A stretch of 64,000 bases of DNA, from NCBI GenBank assembly GCA_002104895.1, contig MCFG01000005.1, positions 52,501-116,500 on the forward strand, read 5' to 3'. This stretch comes from Anaeromyces robustus. Taxonomy: Eukaryota; Neocallimastigomycota; Neocallimastigomycetes; Neocallimastigales; Neocallimastigaceae. Position numbers and translations under genes: made by a program. Positions 1 to 18,009 of this stretch are shown piece by piece (the first letter of the stretch is position 1; every line of letters begins with the position of its first letter). Under the pieces are notes generated by a model, which was not told the DNA's origin, did not search any database, and was given only the letters and a program-made list of their open reading frames with translations.

Positions 1-1800
1 AAGAATTTAGTTGAAGAATGTCGTAAATATAATAATTATAATTATGATGATGTTACAGATTTAGAAGCTTTAAATCCAGTTCCACTTGAAGTTGTTAAAC
101 CAATTGAATTTTTAAAAGAATATCCAGATCATAATGATTATGAATCTACTTTAAAAATTAGAATTAAATTTTTACCATACAAAGATTTACGTCGTAATTT
201 CTGGTATGCTTTAGCTAAAACATATGATAGTGATTCAAATCTTTCTATTAATCATATTGAATTACAAGCTATGTTAGATAGTATTGGTAGTACAGTTTCA
301 GATGAAACTATCAAATTAATGTTTGCTAATGTTAATAAGAATTATTTAGAAGATGAATTAACATATGCTGAAATGGCAAAAACATTAGAACAAGAATTAA
401 TTAAACATCATGAAATTGTTACTAAGCAACAATCTGAAAAATTAAAGAGTAAATGGAATAAATTTACGAAAGATCAAATAAAAATTAGCGATATCTTAGA
501 AGAAAAAATTATTCAAATTTACAAATGTCCAATTTGTGGTGTTTCATTTGGAAAGAACAGAGATGAATTAGATATAGTTTCACATATTGCTGTTTGTGTT
601 AATTCTGATTATTCTCAAGTTGATAAATTTGTTATGGGTGGTTTAATTACAGAAGCTTATACTAGTCGTAAATGGTATTCTAAAGTTATAAAGTTTGTTG
701 GTTATGGTCAGTATTCTATTGGTAAAAACAATGCTAATATTTTAGTTCAAGATCGTGAATCTGGTTTAATTATTGAAGAAAAAATGTCAGCATATGTAAG
801 ATTAGGTATTCGTTTGCTATATAAGAGTGCAGGTTCAGATAAAGCCACTGATGCTAAATTAGTGAAAAATCTTTTAGCAACACTTTCTTTCAGACAAGGA
901 AAAATTTATGATAGTCCATCATCTGTTAAAGAAATTTTACCATTTATTAAATTCCATAAATTAAATACTGATGAAATTCTTGATCCTCTTCCATCCTTTA
1001 AGAATTTCAATGAATTCTTTTATAGAAAACTTAAACCAGGAGCTCGTGTACTTGCTCTTCCTGATAATCCAAGATGTGCAGTTTCTATGGCAGATTGTAG
1101 ATTTAGCTGTTTCCAAACTATTGATTCTTCTAAAAAATTATGGATTAAAGGATCAAATTTCTCAGTTGCAAGTCTTTTAGATGATGAAGAAATGGGTGAA
1201 TTATATAAGAATGGTTCTTTAGCTATTTTCAGATTAGCTCCACAAGATTATCATCGTTTCCATCTTCCAGTAGATGGTGTTTTAAGTGAACCAAAATTTA
1301 TCACTGGTACATATTATACCGTTAATCCAATGGCTATTCGTTCTCGTACTGATGTTTATACCGAAAATGTTCGTGTTGTAAGTTATTTGGATTCAGAAGA
1401 ATTTGGTAAAGTAGCTATTGTTTGTATTGGTGCTATGATGGTTGGTAGTATTGTATTAACAAGTACCCCAGGAGTTAAAATTCATAGAATGGATGAACAT
1501 GGGTAAATTTTTTTTTTTTTTATATATATAATTTATTATATTATATTATATATAATATATAGTTATATATTTATCATTATATATTGATTATTTATAAAAA
1601 TTATTATAAAAATTAATATTTATTTTTTTTTATTTAATTTTGTATGTAGTTATTTTGCTTTTGGTGGTTCAACTATTGTTGCTCTTTTCCAAGAAGGTTC
1701 TATTGAATTTGATAGAGATTTATTAAGTAATAGTTCTCAACATCTTGAAACTCTTATTCGTGTTGGTTCATCTATTGGTATTTCTACTTATAATAAATAA
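1..1800 (+). CDS. PSD2: Type II phosphatidylserine decarboxylase, 5' partial
   Basis: Converts phosphatidylserine to phosphatidylethanolamine in endomembranes. The reading frame is already open at base 1, so the N-terminus lies outside the window. Exons are 1-1502 and 1650-1800 (550 codons visible plus stop); the junction codon gives Gly. In window numbering, residues 76-87 form an EF-hand loop (DSDSNLSINHIE). A CPIC...H...C cluster typical of fungal PSD2 follows near residue 176. The catalytic domain contains DYHRFHLPVDG. The self-cleavage motif is GYFAFGGSTIV, just after the intron, with Ser508 as the expected source of the pyruvoyl group; the GGST form is the type II version. No disruption is visible. 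The C-terminus ends about 40 residues after the motif, as expected for this family. The missing N-terminus probably carries C2 domains, which cannot be confirmed here. Confidence 0.95.
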
Positions 1801-2876
1801 ATTTATTTAAAAATCAATAAAATATAATAAAATCAACAATCAAAACAAAACAAAACAAAACAAAACAAGACAAAACAAACAAACAAATAATAACAATAAT
1901 AACAATAATAAACATAAAAAAAAAAAATCATAATTTTAACAAATCATAATAATATTAGTAATATAATAGTAATAAAATGAATTTCTTTTTCTTTTTTCTT
2001 TTTTATTAAATAAATAAATAAATAAATAAATAAGTAAATAAAAAAGAATAAAAAGAATTCATTTAAAATTATTATTCATTTTTGTTATATAGAATTTTTT
2101 ATTAATTTTTTTTTTCTTTTTTTTTTTTATCTAAAAGAAAAAAAAAACAGAAAAAATAAAAAAAAACAAAAAAAAACTAACAAAACTATCAATATAAATT
2201 TACTTAATTTTAAACATTATAATAATGTAACAAAGAAAATAAAAAAAAAAAAAAATAAAAATAAATAAATAAAAAAAAAAAAATAAAAAAAAAAAAAAAA
2301 AAAAAATAATAATAATAATTATTTTAAGTTTTTATTTATTGTAAAATATTTATTATTATTTTATAATATATATAATTAATATAGTATTATTTTTTACTGA
2401 TATTATTGTATGTATATATATACATTTATTATTAATTATTATTATTATTTTATGATATGTATTTATAAGCTTTGATAAAAAATATGAATGTATATATATA
2501 TATATATGTGTTTATTATTATCATCTATTGTTGATTATAATAATAATAAATAAAAAAAAAAAAAAAAAAAAAAAAAGAGATAAATATATCATATATTTAT
2601 ATTTATATTTTTTATTTTATTATTTTATTATTATTATTATACTATTGTTTTATATATTTTTTAAAAAAATAATAATAAATAGATATACAATCAATATATT
2701 AAGGTATTTAAATTGAATAATAATAATAATAATGATAGTATATACACATTTATTGATTGATGTAAATATATTGTATATATTATATCTTATTGTTATTTAT
2801 GTAAAAAAAATTTGTAATAAAAAAAAAAAAAAGAATGAAGAAATAAATGGAAAGGAAAAAAAAATAAAAGAAAATT
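1801..2876. other. Intergenic region between PSD2 and DNAL4 3' ends
   Basis: Convergent 3' flanks of the two neighbouring genes. It opens with CAAAA/CAAA repeats (about 1843-1885) that probably lie in the PSD2 3' UTR. The rest is A/T runs, short TAAA and AAT microsatellites and poly-A tracts. Short open frames near 2528-2941 are lysine/isoleucine-only and overlap the DNAL4 end, so they are not credible genes. Confidence 0.7.
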
Positions 2877-3368
2877 TTATAGTGCTTTCCATAATAATAC
2901 TCCAATATTTCCACCAAAGAACATATAGAGTAAATTTTTAACTTCATGTGTTATTTCAAAACCAAAACCTTCTCCAACTACGGAGTGCCATGAATTACCA
3001 TATTTTTTGTCCATAGTTTCTTTTACACTTTTTGCTGCACCCTTTCATTAAATTTTATATATATATATATATATGTATATTTTTTTTATAAATTATAACA
3101 AAAAATTTATTGATATATTGTTTTAATATAATATTTATTTTAGTATTAAAATTTCAATATTATGTATTTTTTTTTAATTTTTTTTTCATTTAAATAGTAG
3201 TTATTGGTAATAAAAATATATATTTTTCAAATTATATTTATATTTAAGTTATTACTTCATAATTTCCTTGATGTCTTTCTAAGGCAGTAACAACAAGATC
3301 TACTACTTCTAATTTCATTTCATCTAACATATCACAGTACTATATTAATATTATGATAAAATGCAATA

Positions 3369-3406
<38 letters not shown>

Positions 3407-3614
3407 ATTAATAATAAAATATATTTTCATATAATTTTTATATATATATAATTTTTATCTCTTTATTAATTCTTTTAAGGAAATAATAAATATTATCATT
3501 TTTTTTATTTACTTTGACTAAAGGATAATTGAAGTTTTTGCGTGGATCGGTGGATTCGGAAGTTTTTTCTCCCTTTCCTTCAGCAAGATTTGAAGTTGAT
3601 TCTGATACTTCCAT
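2877..3614 (-). CDS. DNAL4: Dynein light chain 4, axonemal (LC8-like)
   Basis: A small dimeric dynein light chain of the outer-arm/axonemal type. Three exons, all phase 0: 3513-3614, 3256-3339 and 2877-3041, giving 116 aa. The N-terminal 28 residues are acidic/polar and unconserved. The core starts at FNYPLVK and continues through the DMLDEMK helix. The C-terminal exon contains VKETMDKKYGNSWHSVVGEG followed by FGFEITHEVKNLLYMFFGGN, nearly identical to animal DNAL4. The alternatives, DYNLL1/2 (LC8), have FGSYVTHE rather than FGFEITHE, so DNAL4 is preferred. Axonemal dynein implies a motile flagellum, consistent with zoospores. Donors are GTAAAT and GTAATA, and acceptors are preceded by A/T tracts. 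The start at 3614 is the first ATG in the frame before the conserved core. Confidence 0.93.
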
Positions 3615-4895
3615 AGTTTTGTTATATTAAATATAATTATATATATTATTAATTATAAAATATAAAAAAGGAAAAAAGAAAAGAAAAAAAAATCCTCGAG
3701 AATTTAAAAAAAGAATTATTATAGGTTCATTTTTTTTAAAAAAAATTAATAGTATAATAATTAAAGTTTTATTATATTAAGTAAAATGAAATAATAATTT
3801 CCTTTTTTATATAGACAATTAAAGTTTATTACATATAGAATAATTTTACAAAGTTATTATTAACCTTTTAAATAGAATTAAAAAAAAAAAAAAAAAAAAA
3901 ACTACATTATTCAAATGAAAATAAAATATATCAAAGAAAAGTTATATCTTTATATTATAAATACTAATAATTATAATTATTATTAAAATAACACTTTTTA
4001 AATAATAATAATTTTTAGATAATAATAATAATAAAATTCAGTGATAGAATTATTAAAATGTAATTGTATCCATTTTTTTTATATGTGATATTAAAAAAAA
4101 ATTTAATATAAATTTTTTTATATGGAACCACATGTTAAGATATACAACAAATATAAATATGTGTAGCAACATATTGGCATATATGAATAATTAAATTTTA
4201 ATTTATATTATATCTTTTAATATTAATTTATTTTATTAATATAAAAATTTTATTATATATTAATTTACATTATTTTATATATTATTTCATATTTCAATAT
4301 ATATTATAATATATTAATTGAATTATTGTATTATTTTTATATTATTTATTACTAATTTTTATTTTAATTTTTTTTTTATAATAATAATTATTGAAAATAC
4401 ATATTTTACAAATTATAATACAATAATTTAGATTTCCTTGCATTATTGATATAGATAATATTGTATTGTAATTATTAAATAAAATTGAAATTACATTAAT
4501 AAACCAGTTACATCTAAAAAATTATTATATATTTAAAGTTTTTTTTTGTTAAATATTATATTAATAAAAATTAAATATAATGAATAATATTGGCTGTAAA
4601 ATGTTTTTTCATTAATGTTAAAAAGCAATACATATATAAGTTTTTATTTTATTTTAGTATTATATTATGGTTAAATAAAATATGATAAATTATACAAATA
4701 AAATATTTATAACATATATAATATATATAATATATGTATTGTAATAGATATTAATTTATTCTTTTTTCATTTAATACTACTACTACTAATATTATTTTAT
4801 GATTTTATGTATTACGTATCATATGTTAATAAAAAAAAAAACAAATTAACAAATATGATTTTATTAATATTATTATAAATAATTAAATATTTTTA

Positions 4896-5012
<117 letters not shown>

Positions 5013-5768
5013 TGAATAGTTTTTTTTATATATAGTTTTTTTAATTTTTATTTTTTTAAGAATTATGATATTTATTAAAATATTTTTCATTAAATTAATT
5101 TCATCAAGTTTAATATAAAACTTTAAACAAAAACAATATATATAACATTTTTTTTTATTAATTTATTATAAGATAATTTTTTTAATATAATTTTAAATTA
5201 GTTTTTAAAGATATCTATACATGAAGTAAAATAATTGTAAAAAGAATTAATAATAATAAAAATAATAATAATAATTATTATAATAAAAAAATTATTTAAA
5301 AAATAATTTGATCGCTTGTAACACATTAAAATTTAATTTAAATACTTTAGATTACCACAATATTTCATAATGAAAAAAAATTAAAATTTATATTTTTTAT
5401 TAATAAATGTTTAAAAAACATGATTATAAATAATTAATAATATAATTATAAAAAAAATCAACAATATAATAATAAAAGTAATAATGATTATAATAAAAAA
5501 AAAAAAAAAAAAAAAAACAAAAAAAAAAAAGAAAACTTTAATAAAAATGCTATAAAATAAATTAATTTTAATAATATTAAAAAGAAATATAGTTAATATT
5601 ATTGGATAAAACTATTTAATATTTAATAAACAAATTTTATTTATTAAATATCATTAATAAATAATTAATCTTTATATATACTATTAAATAAACAAAGAAT
5701 GTATTTTATATATATATATAGAAAAAAAAATCAAAATTAATGTATGCAATGATTTATATAGAATATAC

Positions 5769-5808
5769 ATTTTAAATGGATAATCTAAATACATTTTCCA
5801 TTTAAAAT
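5769..5808. repeat. 12-bp inverted repeat (hairpin)
   Basis: ATTTTAAATGGA at 5769-5780 is the exact reverse complement of TCCATTTAAAAT at 5797-5808, with a 16-nt loop. Function unknown. It lies in gene-free sequence. Confidence 0.6.
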
Positions 5809-8036
5809 TCGGAGTTTTATGATGAAATTTATAGTTTTTTATTTTTATTTTTACATGTTATTTATAATTTAACCTTACGGTTAATTTCTAATTAAAATTA
5901 ATAAATTTATTCTTAATAATAATATAATAATTTTAATCAATTGATTAACATTATTTACAATTAAATCATGTCATTAAATAAAAAAGAAGAAAATTATTAT
6001 TAATATATATAGTTTATATTGATAATAAAGTTACCAAAAAAATAAATAATACTTTTTTTTATGTATATATATGTGATATATTATTTATGATTATAATTGA
6101 TTATTTTATCAATCTTATTTATTTTTATTATTATAAATAAATATATACTTTATCGGTATGATTCATATAAAGATATAAAGCTTCTTTTAGTTTATTATTA
6201 TAAATATTTTAATATATATATTTAATTTAAAATTATATAATTATTATATACATGCATAAATATATAGTTTATTTTTTTGTTATTTATATTATTTATTTAT
6301 TTTTTAAAAATAAATATAAATGAATCATATGTTAAATAATATAAGCTCTAAACATTTTAGTTCATCATGTAATATATCTTAGAGTTTATATTCTGATATT
6401 TTATTTTTATTTAAAAATAACAATAACAATAATAATTATATTAAAATAATATATATATATATATTTATAAGAAGTGCATTTGAAAAAAAAATAAAAACTA
6501 AATAATATTTTAAATTATATATATTACATGTATTAAAAAAATATAAGAAATAATATTATTATACTTTTAAATATTATTATGTTATATATTTTAAAATGAT
6601 TCTTTTTTTTTTATATTTGTTTATTATTTAATGTATATTCTTGACTTTTTTTTTATAATAAAATATCAAAAATAATTGTTAGATGTTAATTATAATACAC
6701 CAACAATGTATTGTAAAAAGAATAAAGAAAAAAAAATGTTATTTTATTTTATTTTAAGGTATTTTAGAATTGATTATATAGGATAATTTTATGATACTAC
6801 TAAAATAATAATTCTTTAATACTATTTATATTTTAAACCTTTTTAAATATATATAATTATTTAATAATTATAAGTAATAAATAAATAATATATGTAGGCA
6901 TTATAACAAACGTTAACTAGTTAGTGTTTTTACCATAAATTAAAATAATTTTTTTTTTTAAAAAAAAAAAGATAAAAAATAAAATACACTTAAGTAAAAA
7001 AAAAAAAAAAAATAAAAAATAAATAAATAAATAAATACAAAAATAGAAAAAATAAAATTTTAAAAAGAAACAAATTAAATTACCTAAATTAAAATTAAAT
7101 ATATTTCCATTAATAAAAAACCTAATATAAAAATTAAAATTACTTAAAAAAAATATTAATAAATTTTTAAATTATATAATACTTTTCATAATATATATTA
7201 ATTTTATATTAATAATTATTTTGGTTTTTTATATTAAAGAAATAATAAAAGCTTAAAGTTTTTTAAAAAAATATTATTAATAATGAAATATATATATAAG
7301 AAAAAAAATATTTCAATAACATCTATTTTCTTTCTTTTTCTTTCTTTTTTTTTATTATTTTTATAAAAATAATTAACATTAAAGAAGAAAAGATTCAAAT
7401 AATAATAATAATAATAAAAAATTAATTTATTATATATTTATTAATTTTCTTATAGATATTTTAAATAAAAAATATTAAGAAGTTATTTCAATATTATATA
7501 TATGTGACATCAATTTATACTGAAAAAAGATATCTTTTTGTAGAGAATAGCGTTTTTTTAAATACATATATACATATGAATATAATTTAAAACAAAAGGA
7601 AGTGTTATAACGTCATTTATATATTGGAAAAATAATATATAATATTTATAACTAAAGATTAATAATATAAATTTTTATGGAAGTTTTATATATATAAATT
7701 ATATTATATATATATCTAATTATATAATAACTTAACAAAAAGTAAAAGTTATTTCCAATATTTGTTTAATTACCTTCATTGAAATATAATTATTTTTATT
7801 CTTGATTTAGTGAAAATTATTATTAAAAAAGATTATTTATTATTATAAAAATTGGATTTTTACAGAAGATTGTGGAATATTAACATACTTTATTATTTTT
7901 CTATGAAAAAGAAACATATATGTATTTAATAATTTAATTATTAATACTATAATAATATAATATTTTATTATAAAAAATATAATAAAAGATAAATAGAATA
8001 TTTTTATATAGAAAATCATTTATTTTTTTTTATAAC

Positions 8037-8139
8037 CATTACTTTAAATAATTTATATATAGAGACAGACTTTTTTTTTTATATTCATTACCTTAAATAA
8101 TTTATATATAGAGAGACAGACTTTTTTTTTTTTTTTTAA
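8037..8139. repeat. Imperfect tandem duplication, about 49-bp unit
   Basis: Unit CATTACTTTAAATAATTTAT...AGACAGAC followed by poly-T occurs at 8037-8080. It recurs at 8086-8139 with one substitution and a GA insertion. It lies about 430 bp upstream of the DCAF12-like start codon and may be part of its 5' region. Confidence 0.8.
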
Positions 8140-8570
8140 TTTTTTTCCTTACATAATAAAATAGTTAATTTAAATTATTTATTTTTTATATAATAAAATC
8201 ATTTATAATTTTAAATTTTTTATTTTAGCTTAGCAATTTTTATATATTATTAATATTAAATATATAGACTATATTTAATATTATTTTCTAATTTTTTTTA
8301 CTTTTAAATTTTTGTATATCAATTAACAAACTTTTTATTGAAATAATAATATAAAAACTATATATATATGTATATATATCAAAGTCGATAAGAAAATAAG
8401 AATTCTTTCAATTTTTTTTTCTGTATTAATTATATATATATATCTATATATATCAGTTAAAACAGTATATTAAATTATTTATCAGATAGTAGTAAGGGAA
8501 AAATAAAAAAGAAGATATATAGAAATATAAATCAAATCCATAATAATATAATAATAAAAGTAATAATAAA

Positions 8571-11143
8571 ATGGTATTTAATATTAAATTTTCACAAAAA
8601 TCAAATAATCAAAAAAAATGGGAATATCCAGGGTCATTAGATAAAACTACTCATAATATTTATCATTATTTACAAATGAGAGAATGTGGTCTTTTATCTA
8701 AAAATAGTGGTGGAAGTTGTAGTAAAAAGGAAATTAAATCAACTAAAAATGTAAAGAGTCAAAGAGGTGGTATTTTTGGATTTTTTGATAAAAGTAATAA
8801 TAGTAAAAATCATTATACCTCAGATAAAAAGAATTTTTATTTTTATCCTCATAAAATTTATAATGAAAATGAATTTAAACATTCTATATATAATATTATT
8901 TCCAATAATATACCCAGTACTTTTACTGAATATGAATTACCTTTATATGGAAATGATAAAATATTTGCTTCTAAATGGCTTTCAGATCAATATATCATAT
9001 TTGGTACTAAAAATAGTAAATTAATTCTTTATCATATTAAAACAGGTTTACAAGCTGAAATACCTTGTCAACCAAAAGAACTTATTGGTCATAGAGATTT
9101 AAATAACATTATAAATCAAGTAATAAATATTTCTAATCATTGTCATAGTACATCTACTTCTAATAATTTTTTCTCTACTCAAACCAATTTTGGTTATAAT
9201 ACTAATGGAAATTATAATTATACCAACTCTATTAATACTAATGTATTATCTCCATCAATGTATTCTCTTTCATCTAATACAAATAGTTTTTCTCCTGGAC
9301 CATTAACAGCTTCTTCTGATATTTCTATGTCTTCAATTACTGTAGCTTCTTCAAGTACAATATCTAATTCATTTCAATCTCCTATATCTCCTCTATCTCA
9401 TTCCTCTTCTGATACCTATGTTAATTCAAATGATCCCAGTACAATTATAAGTAATGGTCAAAATAATCAAAATGATTCATTAGTTATAGAAAATGAAATT
9501 ATTTTTGCAGAAAATATTAATAATAATGTAGAAAATCATTCAATAATTTCAAATTCAGATGATCCTTCTTCAAATCAATATTTATTATCAGAAACTACAT
9601 CTTCCTCAAATCATTTAAATATCAATACAAGTATTAATAATATTCCAAATAATAGTAATAGTAACTTAGCAAGTGATTCGGATTCATCATCTCCTGTAGT
9701 TCTTTTCCCTTGTAGTGGTATTCATGGTATTGCAGTGAATTCATCAAATACTTTATTAGCTATAGGTTCTAATAAACCATTTGAAATTATATTATATCAT
9801 TTACCAGATCTACATCCTATCGGAATTTTAACAGGTCATAATGATCTTGTATTCTCCGTAGAATTTATTGATGATTATACTGTCATTTCTGGTTCACGTG
9901 ATATGAATATTTCAATATGGAATGTTAAGCAAATTGTACTGGAATATGAACGAGAATTATCAGAATCTTCAAAGGATATTTATATGGACATTGATGATTA
10001 TTATGATGATTATTTTAACGAAGAAAATGATTTAGATCATGATATGTCAGAAAATGATAGTTCAGAAGAAGGTTATTCACGAGCTATTACACTAAATAAA
10101 TCTACTAGAAGTCAATATAACGATTTTATGTCAAAAGTTTCATTACCAAGTTTACCAAAAGTTTCTTCATTTAATTATTCTCCTTCTCCTGTTCACTATA
10201 AAATAAATTCTATTTTTGGTACTCCATTATACATAACTTCACCAACAACTATTCGTAGGGAACATAGAGATAAAGTAAGATCCATTTTTTTTATTAAGAT
10301 ATATATATATATATATATTATAAAGAAATAATTATTAAATGTGATTTTTAATAGAAATTTTTTATTAACAAAAATAATCTTTTATTATTTATAAATTTTT
10401 TATATAATAATATTTTTTATATTACTTTTTTAATTTATTAAATATTATAGGTTAGAGATTTAAAATTTAATAAATATACCAAACAATTTTTATCTCTAAG
10501 TAGTGATCGTTGTGTAAAACTTTGGGATGCTAATACTTTAGATGTTATTAAAACTATTTATTTAAAAAGAGAAAAAGAAACTGTATGTATTGGGTTAGAA
10601 TCTGAAAATGATATTTACGCTGTTGGAAGTCAATCTAATATTTCTATTATAGATCCTAGAGCTACTACAGTAGCTCATAAAATACAATCATTAGATGATG
10701 GATGGGGAGTTAGAGCTCTTTCATTTAAATATTATAATTTAGCTATTGGAGGAGGTTATGGACATTTAGCATTTTATGATTTAAGAAATCAAAAATATCA
10801 TGAATGGGAAACTTCTGCAAGAACTTCTAGTGATGGATTAAATTCTATCCCATTACATTCTTTAAACCCTACTTTAGCTTTAAATGAAAATGAATTTAAT
10901 GATGTTAGTTTTGGTGGTTTAAATGAAAGTTCTTATCATCAAAATTCAATCAAAACTCAATATTATCAAACTGGTAAAGGATGGATGCTAAAAGATAATA
11001 TTTATACCACTCATTTTCATGGTATTGATGTAAAACAAGCAATTTATTCCTTAGAATATAGTCCAAATCAACGATGCTTATTTGCAGGTGGTGGACCAAT
11101 TCAAATTTCATTAAAAGGAATATATGGTGCTTTATATATGTAA
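8571..11143 (+). CDS. DCAF12: DCAF12-like WD40 substrate receptor
   Basis: Predicted substrate receptor of a CUL4-DDB1 ubiquitin ligase. Two exons, 8571-10274 and 10451-11143 (phase 0, donor GTAAGA), give 798 aa against about 450 in animals. Family landmarks in order are YHYLQMRECG near residue 33, KIFASKWLSDQYIIFGTKNS, CSGIHGIAVNSSNTLLAIGS, VFSVEFIDDYTVISGSRDMN (a WD repeat ending SIWNV), KVRDLKF at the splice junction, DIYAVGSQSNISIIDPR, TGKGWMLKDNIY and a C-terminal FAGGGP. The extra length is Ser/Asn-rich low-complexity insertions at about residues 180-380 and an acidic insert at about 465-500. The human family recognises C-terminal di-glutamate degrons; whether that holds here is inference. 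Its neighbour on the 3' side is a convergent LRR gene. No disruption is seen. Confidence 0.92.
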
Positions 11144-12326
11144 AATAATAATAATTGAAAAAAAAAAAATAAAAAAAAAAAATAAAAAAAAAAAAAAAAA
11201 AGGTTATAATGAATATTAATTATAATCATCATATATATATTATAAAAAGTATTATATTAAAATTTATTATATATAATATATGTATGTATATTTTTATATG
11301 TAAAATAAGATAGATTGTATTTTTAAATCTTCTTATAAAAAAAGTCATTAAATAAGAATTTTAAATGAAAAATTTTTATTTATAAAAATAATTCTTAAGC
11401 GATATATACATATGTAAAAAAAGAAATTTAATTTATTTTAAACAAACTATAGAAAGAAAAAGCTTTTTGTATACATTATCTAAATTAACTTATTTATTCT
11501 TAATATTTATATATATATATATTAATTTATTAGCTAATTTATTTATTAAACATCCAAATAAAACATATATTATAAATAATATTTATAAATAAATCGTAAT
11601 ATTTTATAAAAGATTAAAATATTACTTTTAATGTTTTATATTTGATTATATTTTAAATAATCATTATATTATTCATTAATTGTAAACTAATGATAAATAT
11701 TCATTATATAGTATAGATAGAAAATTATTAATTATAATAAATTATACATAATTTTTTTTTATTTTATTAATAAAACTAATAAAATAATAACAATTATAAT
11801 AAATAATTATAATAAACAATACCAATAATAATAATATTAATAATATTAATAATACTAATACTAATACTATTACTAATAATAATAATAATAATAATACAAT
11901 ACAAAGCAAAAACAAACAAAAAATCACATAATTAAAATTTCATATTTTATATCATGTTTGTAATGTTTTATTTTTATTTTTTATTATTTAAAATTACATA
12001 AAGTTACATATCCATTTTATTATAAAAAAGGTAGTAATGATATTATTTTAGAGTTTTATATATCCATATTATTTTTATAATAATAAATACATATATAAAT
12101 ATCATATTAAAAAAATAAATTATGACTATATTATGATAATACTGATAATGCTAGAAATTCAAAAGAGAAAAAAAGAATAAAGAAAATATTTAAATCTAAA
12201 AGATATATTCATATCCAGATAAATAAATAATAAACTATTTGTTAATATTAAAAATAATTATTATTATATTTTCTTCATTTTTTTTTTTTTTATTTTAACT
12301 TTTCCCTTTTTTATTTATTTATTTAT
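11144..12326. other. Intergenic region between DCAF12-like and LRR gene 3' ends
   Basis: Convergent 3' flanks. It holds poly-A runs just after the DCAF12-like stop, AT dinucleotide runs, and mixed AAT/ACT trinucleotide repeats (about 11815-11900). I see no conserved coding or RNA gene; the leucine-only minus-strand frame at 11742-11927 is repeat-derived. Confidence 0.65.
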
Positions 12327-15912
<3,586 letters not shown>

Positions 15913-17975
15913 TGTTATCCGTTAATATTTAATTTATGAGATAATGAAATGTAAAAATTAAAATTAAAATTAAAATTGAAAACTTTTAATCTTTTTTTTC
16001 TTTTTGTTATTCTATTTTATTTATTATGCTTTTTATTTTTATTTTGTTTTATTTCATTTATTATACTGAATTTTTTTAACAAGAAATTCAGATTTTATAA
16101 ACAAATTTTGAAATTTCAATTTTAAAATTATTCTTTTTTTATCATATGAAAACTAAAATTTGAAAGGAAAAGCAAATTGAGGATAATAAGTATTATTTAT
16201 TTAGCATTTATATTTATCAAATGTGTTAAGAAATATTTAAAGAAATAAAAAAAAATCTTATATTTTATTAGGATTTAATGAAGATATTATTGAAAGATTT
16301 TGATTTTTAAAATTTAAAAAAGAAAAAGCTTTTTTTATATATATTTCAAATAAAATATAAAATATTTTTAAGTATGGTATCTTAATAATAAATTAATGTT
16401 TATATTTTATATTTTTGCCTTATTTTTATTTTTGTCTTTATGTTTGAATATTATTGTTATTATTATTATTATTATTATTAATTTATTATATGATTATTTT
16501 TAAAAATTCTTTGAATTTGTTAGATTTAAAAAAAAATTAAAGATTAAACATTATATAAAAAGATAATAAATTTAAATAATATTTTATAAGATATATTTAA
16601 TTCTTAATGATATCTTTTAAATAAATATCATTAAAAATAGAAAAAGAAAGAATAACCAATTTATTTTATAAGTGATAATTAATTTATTAATTATTTTTCT
16701 TTTTTTATTAAAATAATAAATAATAATAAACAATTTCTTTTAAGATATTTATTATCCACTTATTTTATTTATTACTATTATTTTTTTTTTTTTTATTTTA
16801 CTTTTATTTATTATTTTTTATTTTTAATTAATATAAATATTTAAAATTTAAATTTCAAAATTATAACTGTAACTTTTCCTATTTAAAATATTTTTATGAA
16901 GGGCTTGTTATTAAATATTTTAATTTATAAATTTTTAAAAAAAAAATAATTGTTTTTAAAAAAAATTTAAAATATGTTTTTTTATTACTTTAATAATATA
17001 AAATAATGTATATTAATATATTAATGCTTTATATTAATTTAATACCATCATAAAAACTAAATATAAAAAAAAAAAAAAAAAAAAAACAATTTTTATATTT
17101 ATATATTCAATGATTTCAATTTTTATATTTATATATTCAATGATTTATTAATTTATGTTTTTATATATTATAAATACATTATAAATATATAATAAATATA
17201 TTGTAAATATATATTATTTGATAGGTTTTAATTATATGATATTATAAAGAAATATTTATTTATTATTTAGTATATTACCAATGTAAATTAATAAATTGAT
17301 TTAAATTAAATTTTATATAATTTATTTAAATAAATTTAAATTTATTTTAAAATAATTTTTTTTTTAATTTTAATTAATTTTTTAAAGATTTTTTTTATCT
17401 GTTTTTTGTTAATAAATAATCTGTTATCTTTTTTTTTTTTTTTTTTTTAAACTTTAATCAGAATTATTTCCTTAATAAAACTTTTAAAATTTTTGAATAT
17501 GTATTATTCAATAAGATTATAAAAAAATAATTAATAATTTAGAATAATTATTAATAAAAAAAATTTATATTATATATTAATTTATTATAAAAAAATTCCA
17601 TAAATAAATTAATAAATATTTATAAATTTATTGTTTTATTTATTATATTGATTTTTATTTTTCTTAATTTTTTATTAATTTTCAAATTTTTAATATTTAA
17701 TTAATTATATTGATATTTTAATAACAATGCGGAAGGTCAAGTGAATAATTTATTATTTTTAAATTATATAAAGTCTTTTTTTTTTTTAAATTGTGTAAAA
17801 CTAATAATTCTTATTAATATTTATATTTAAATTAATATAATATTTAATTTTTATTTTTTTTATAAATATTATAAATATATATATTTTAGGGAAATCCATG
17901 TGGTAACATAGTTTAATTATAGCAAGAGAATTTCAAAATCTACAATAGCTTATGAAAATATTTTATTTGAACCAA

Positions 17976-18009
<34 letters not shown>

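Noticed and set aside
2528-2941. Two plus-strand frames rich in Ile and Lys
   Set aside because: Repeat-derived, and the second overlaps the DNAL4 last exon on the opposite strand.
17890-17975. Less A/T-rich island with a short peptide KSTIAYENILFEPN
   Set aside because: Only about 18 codons between stops, with no convincing splice sites; could be chance.
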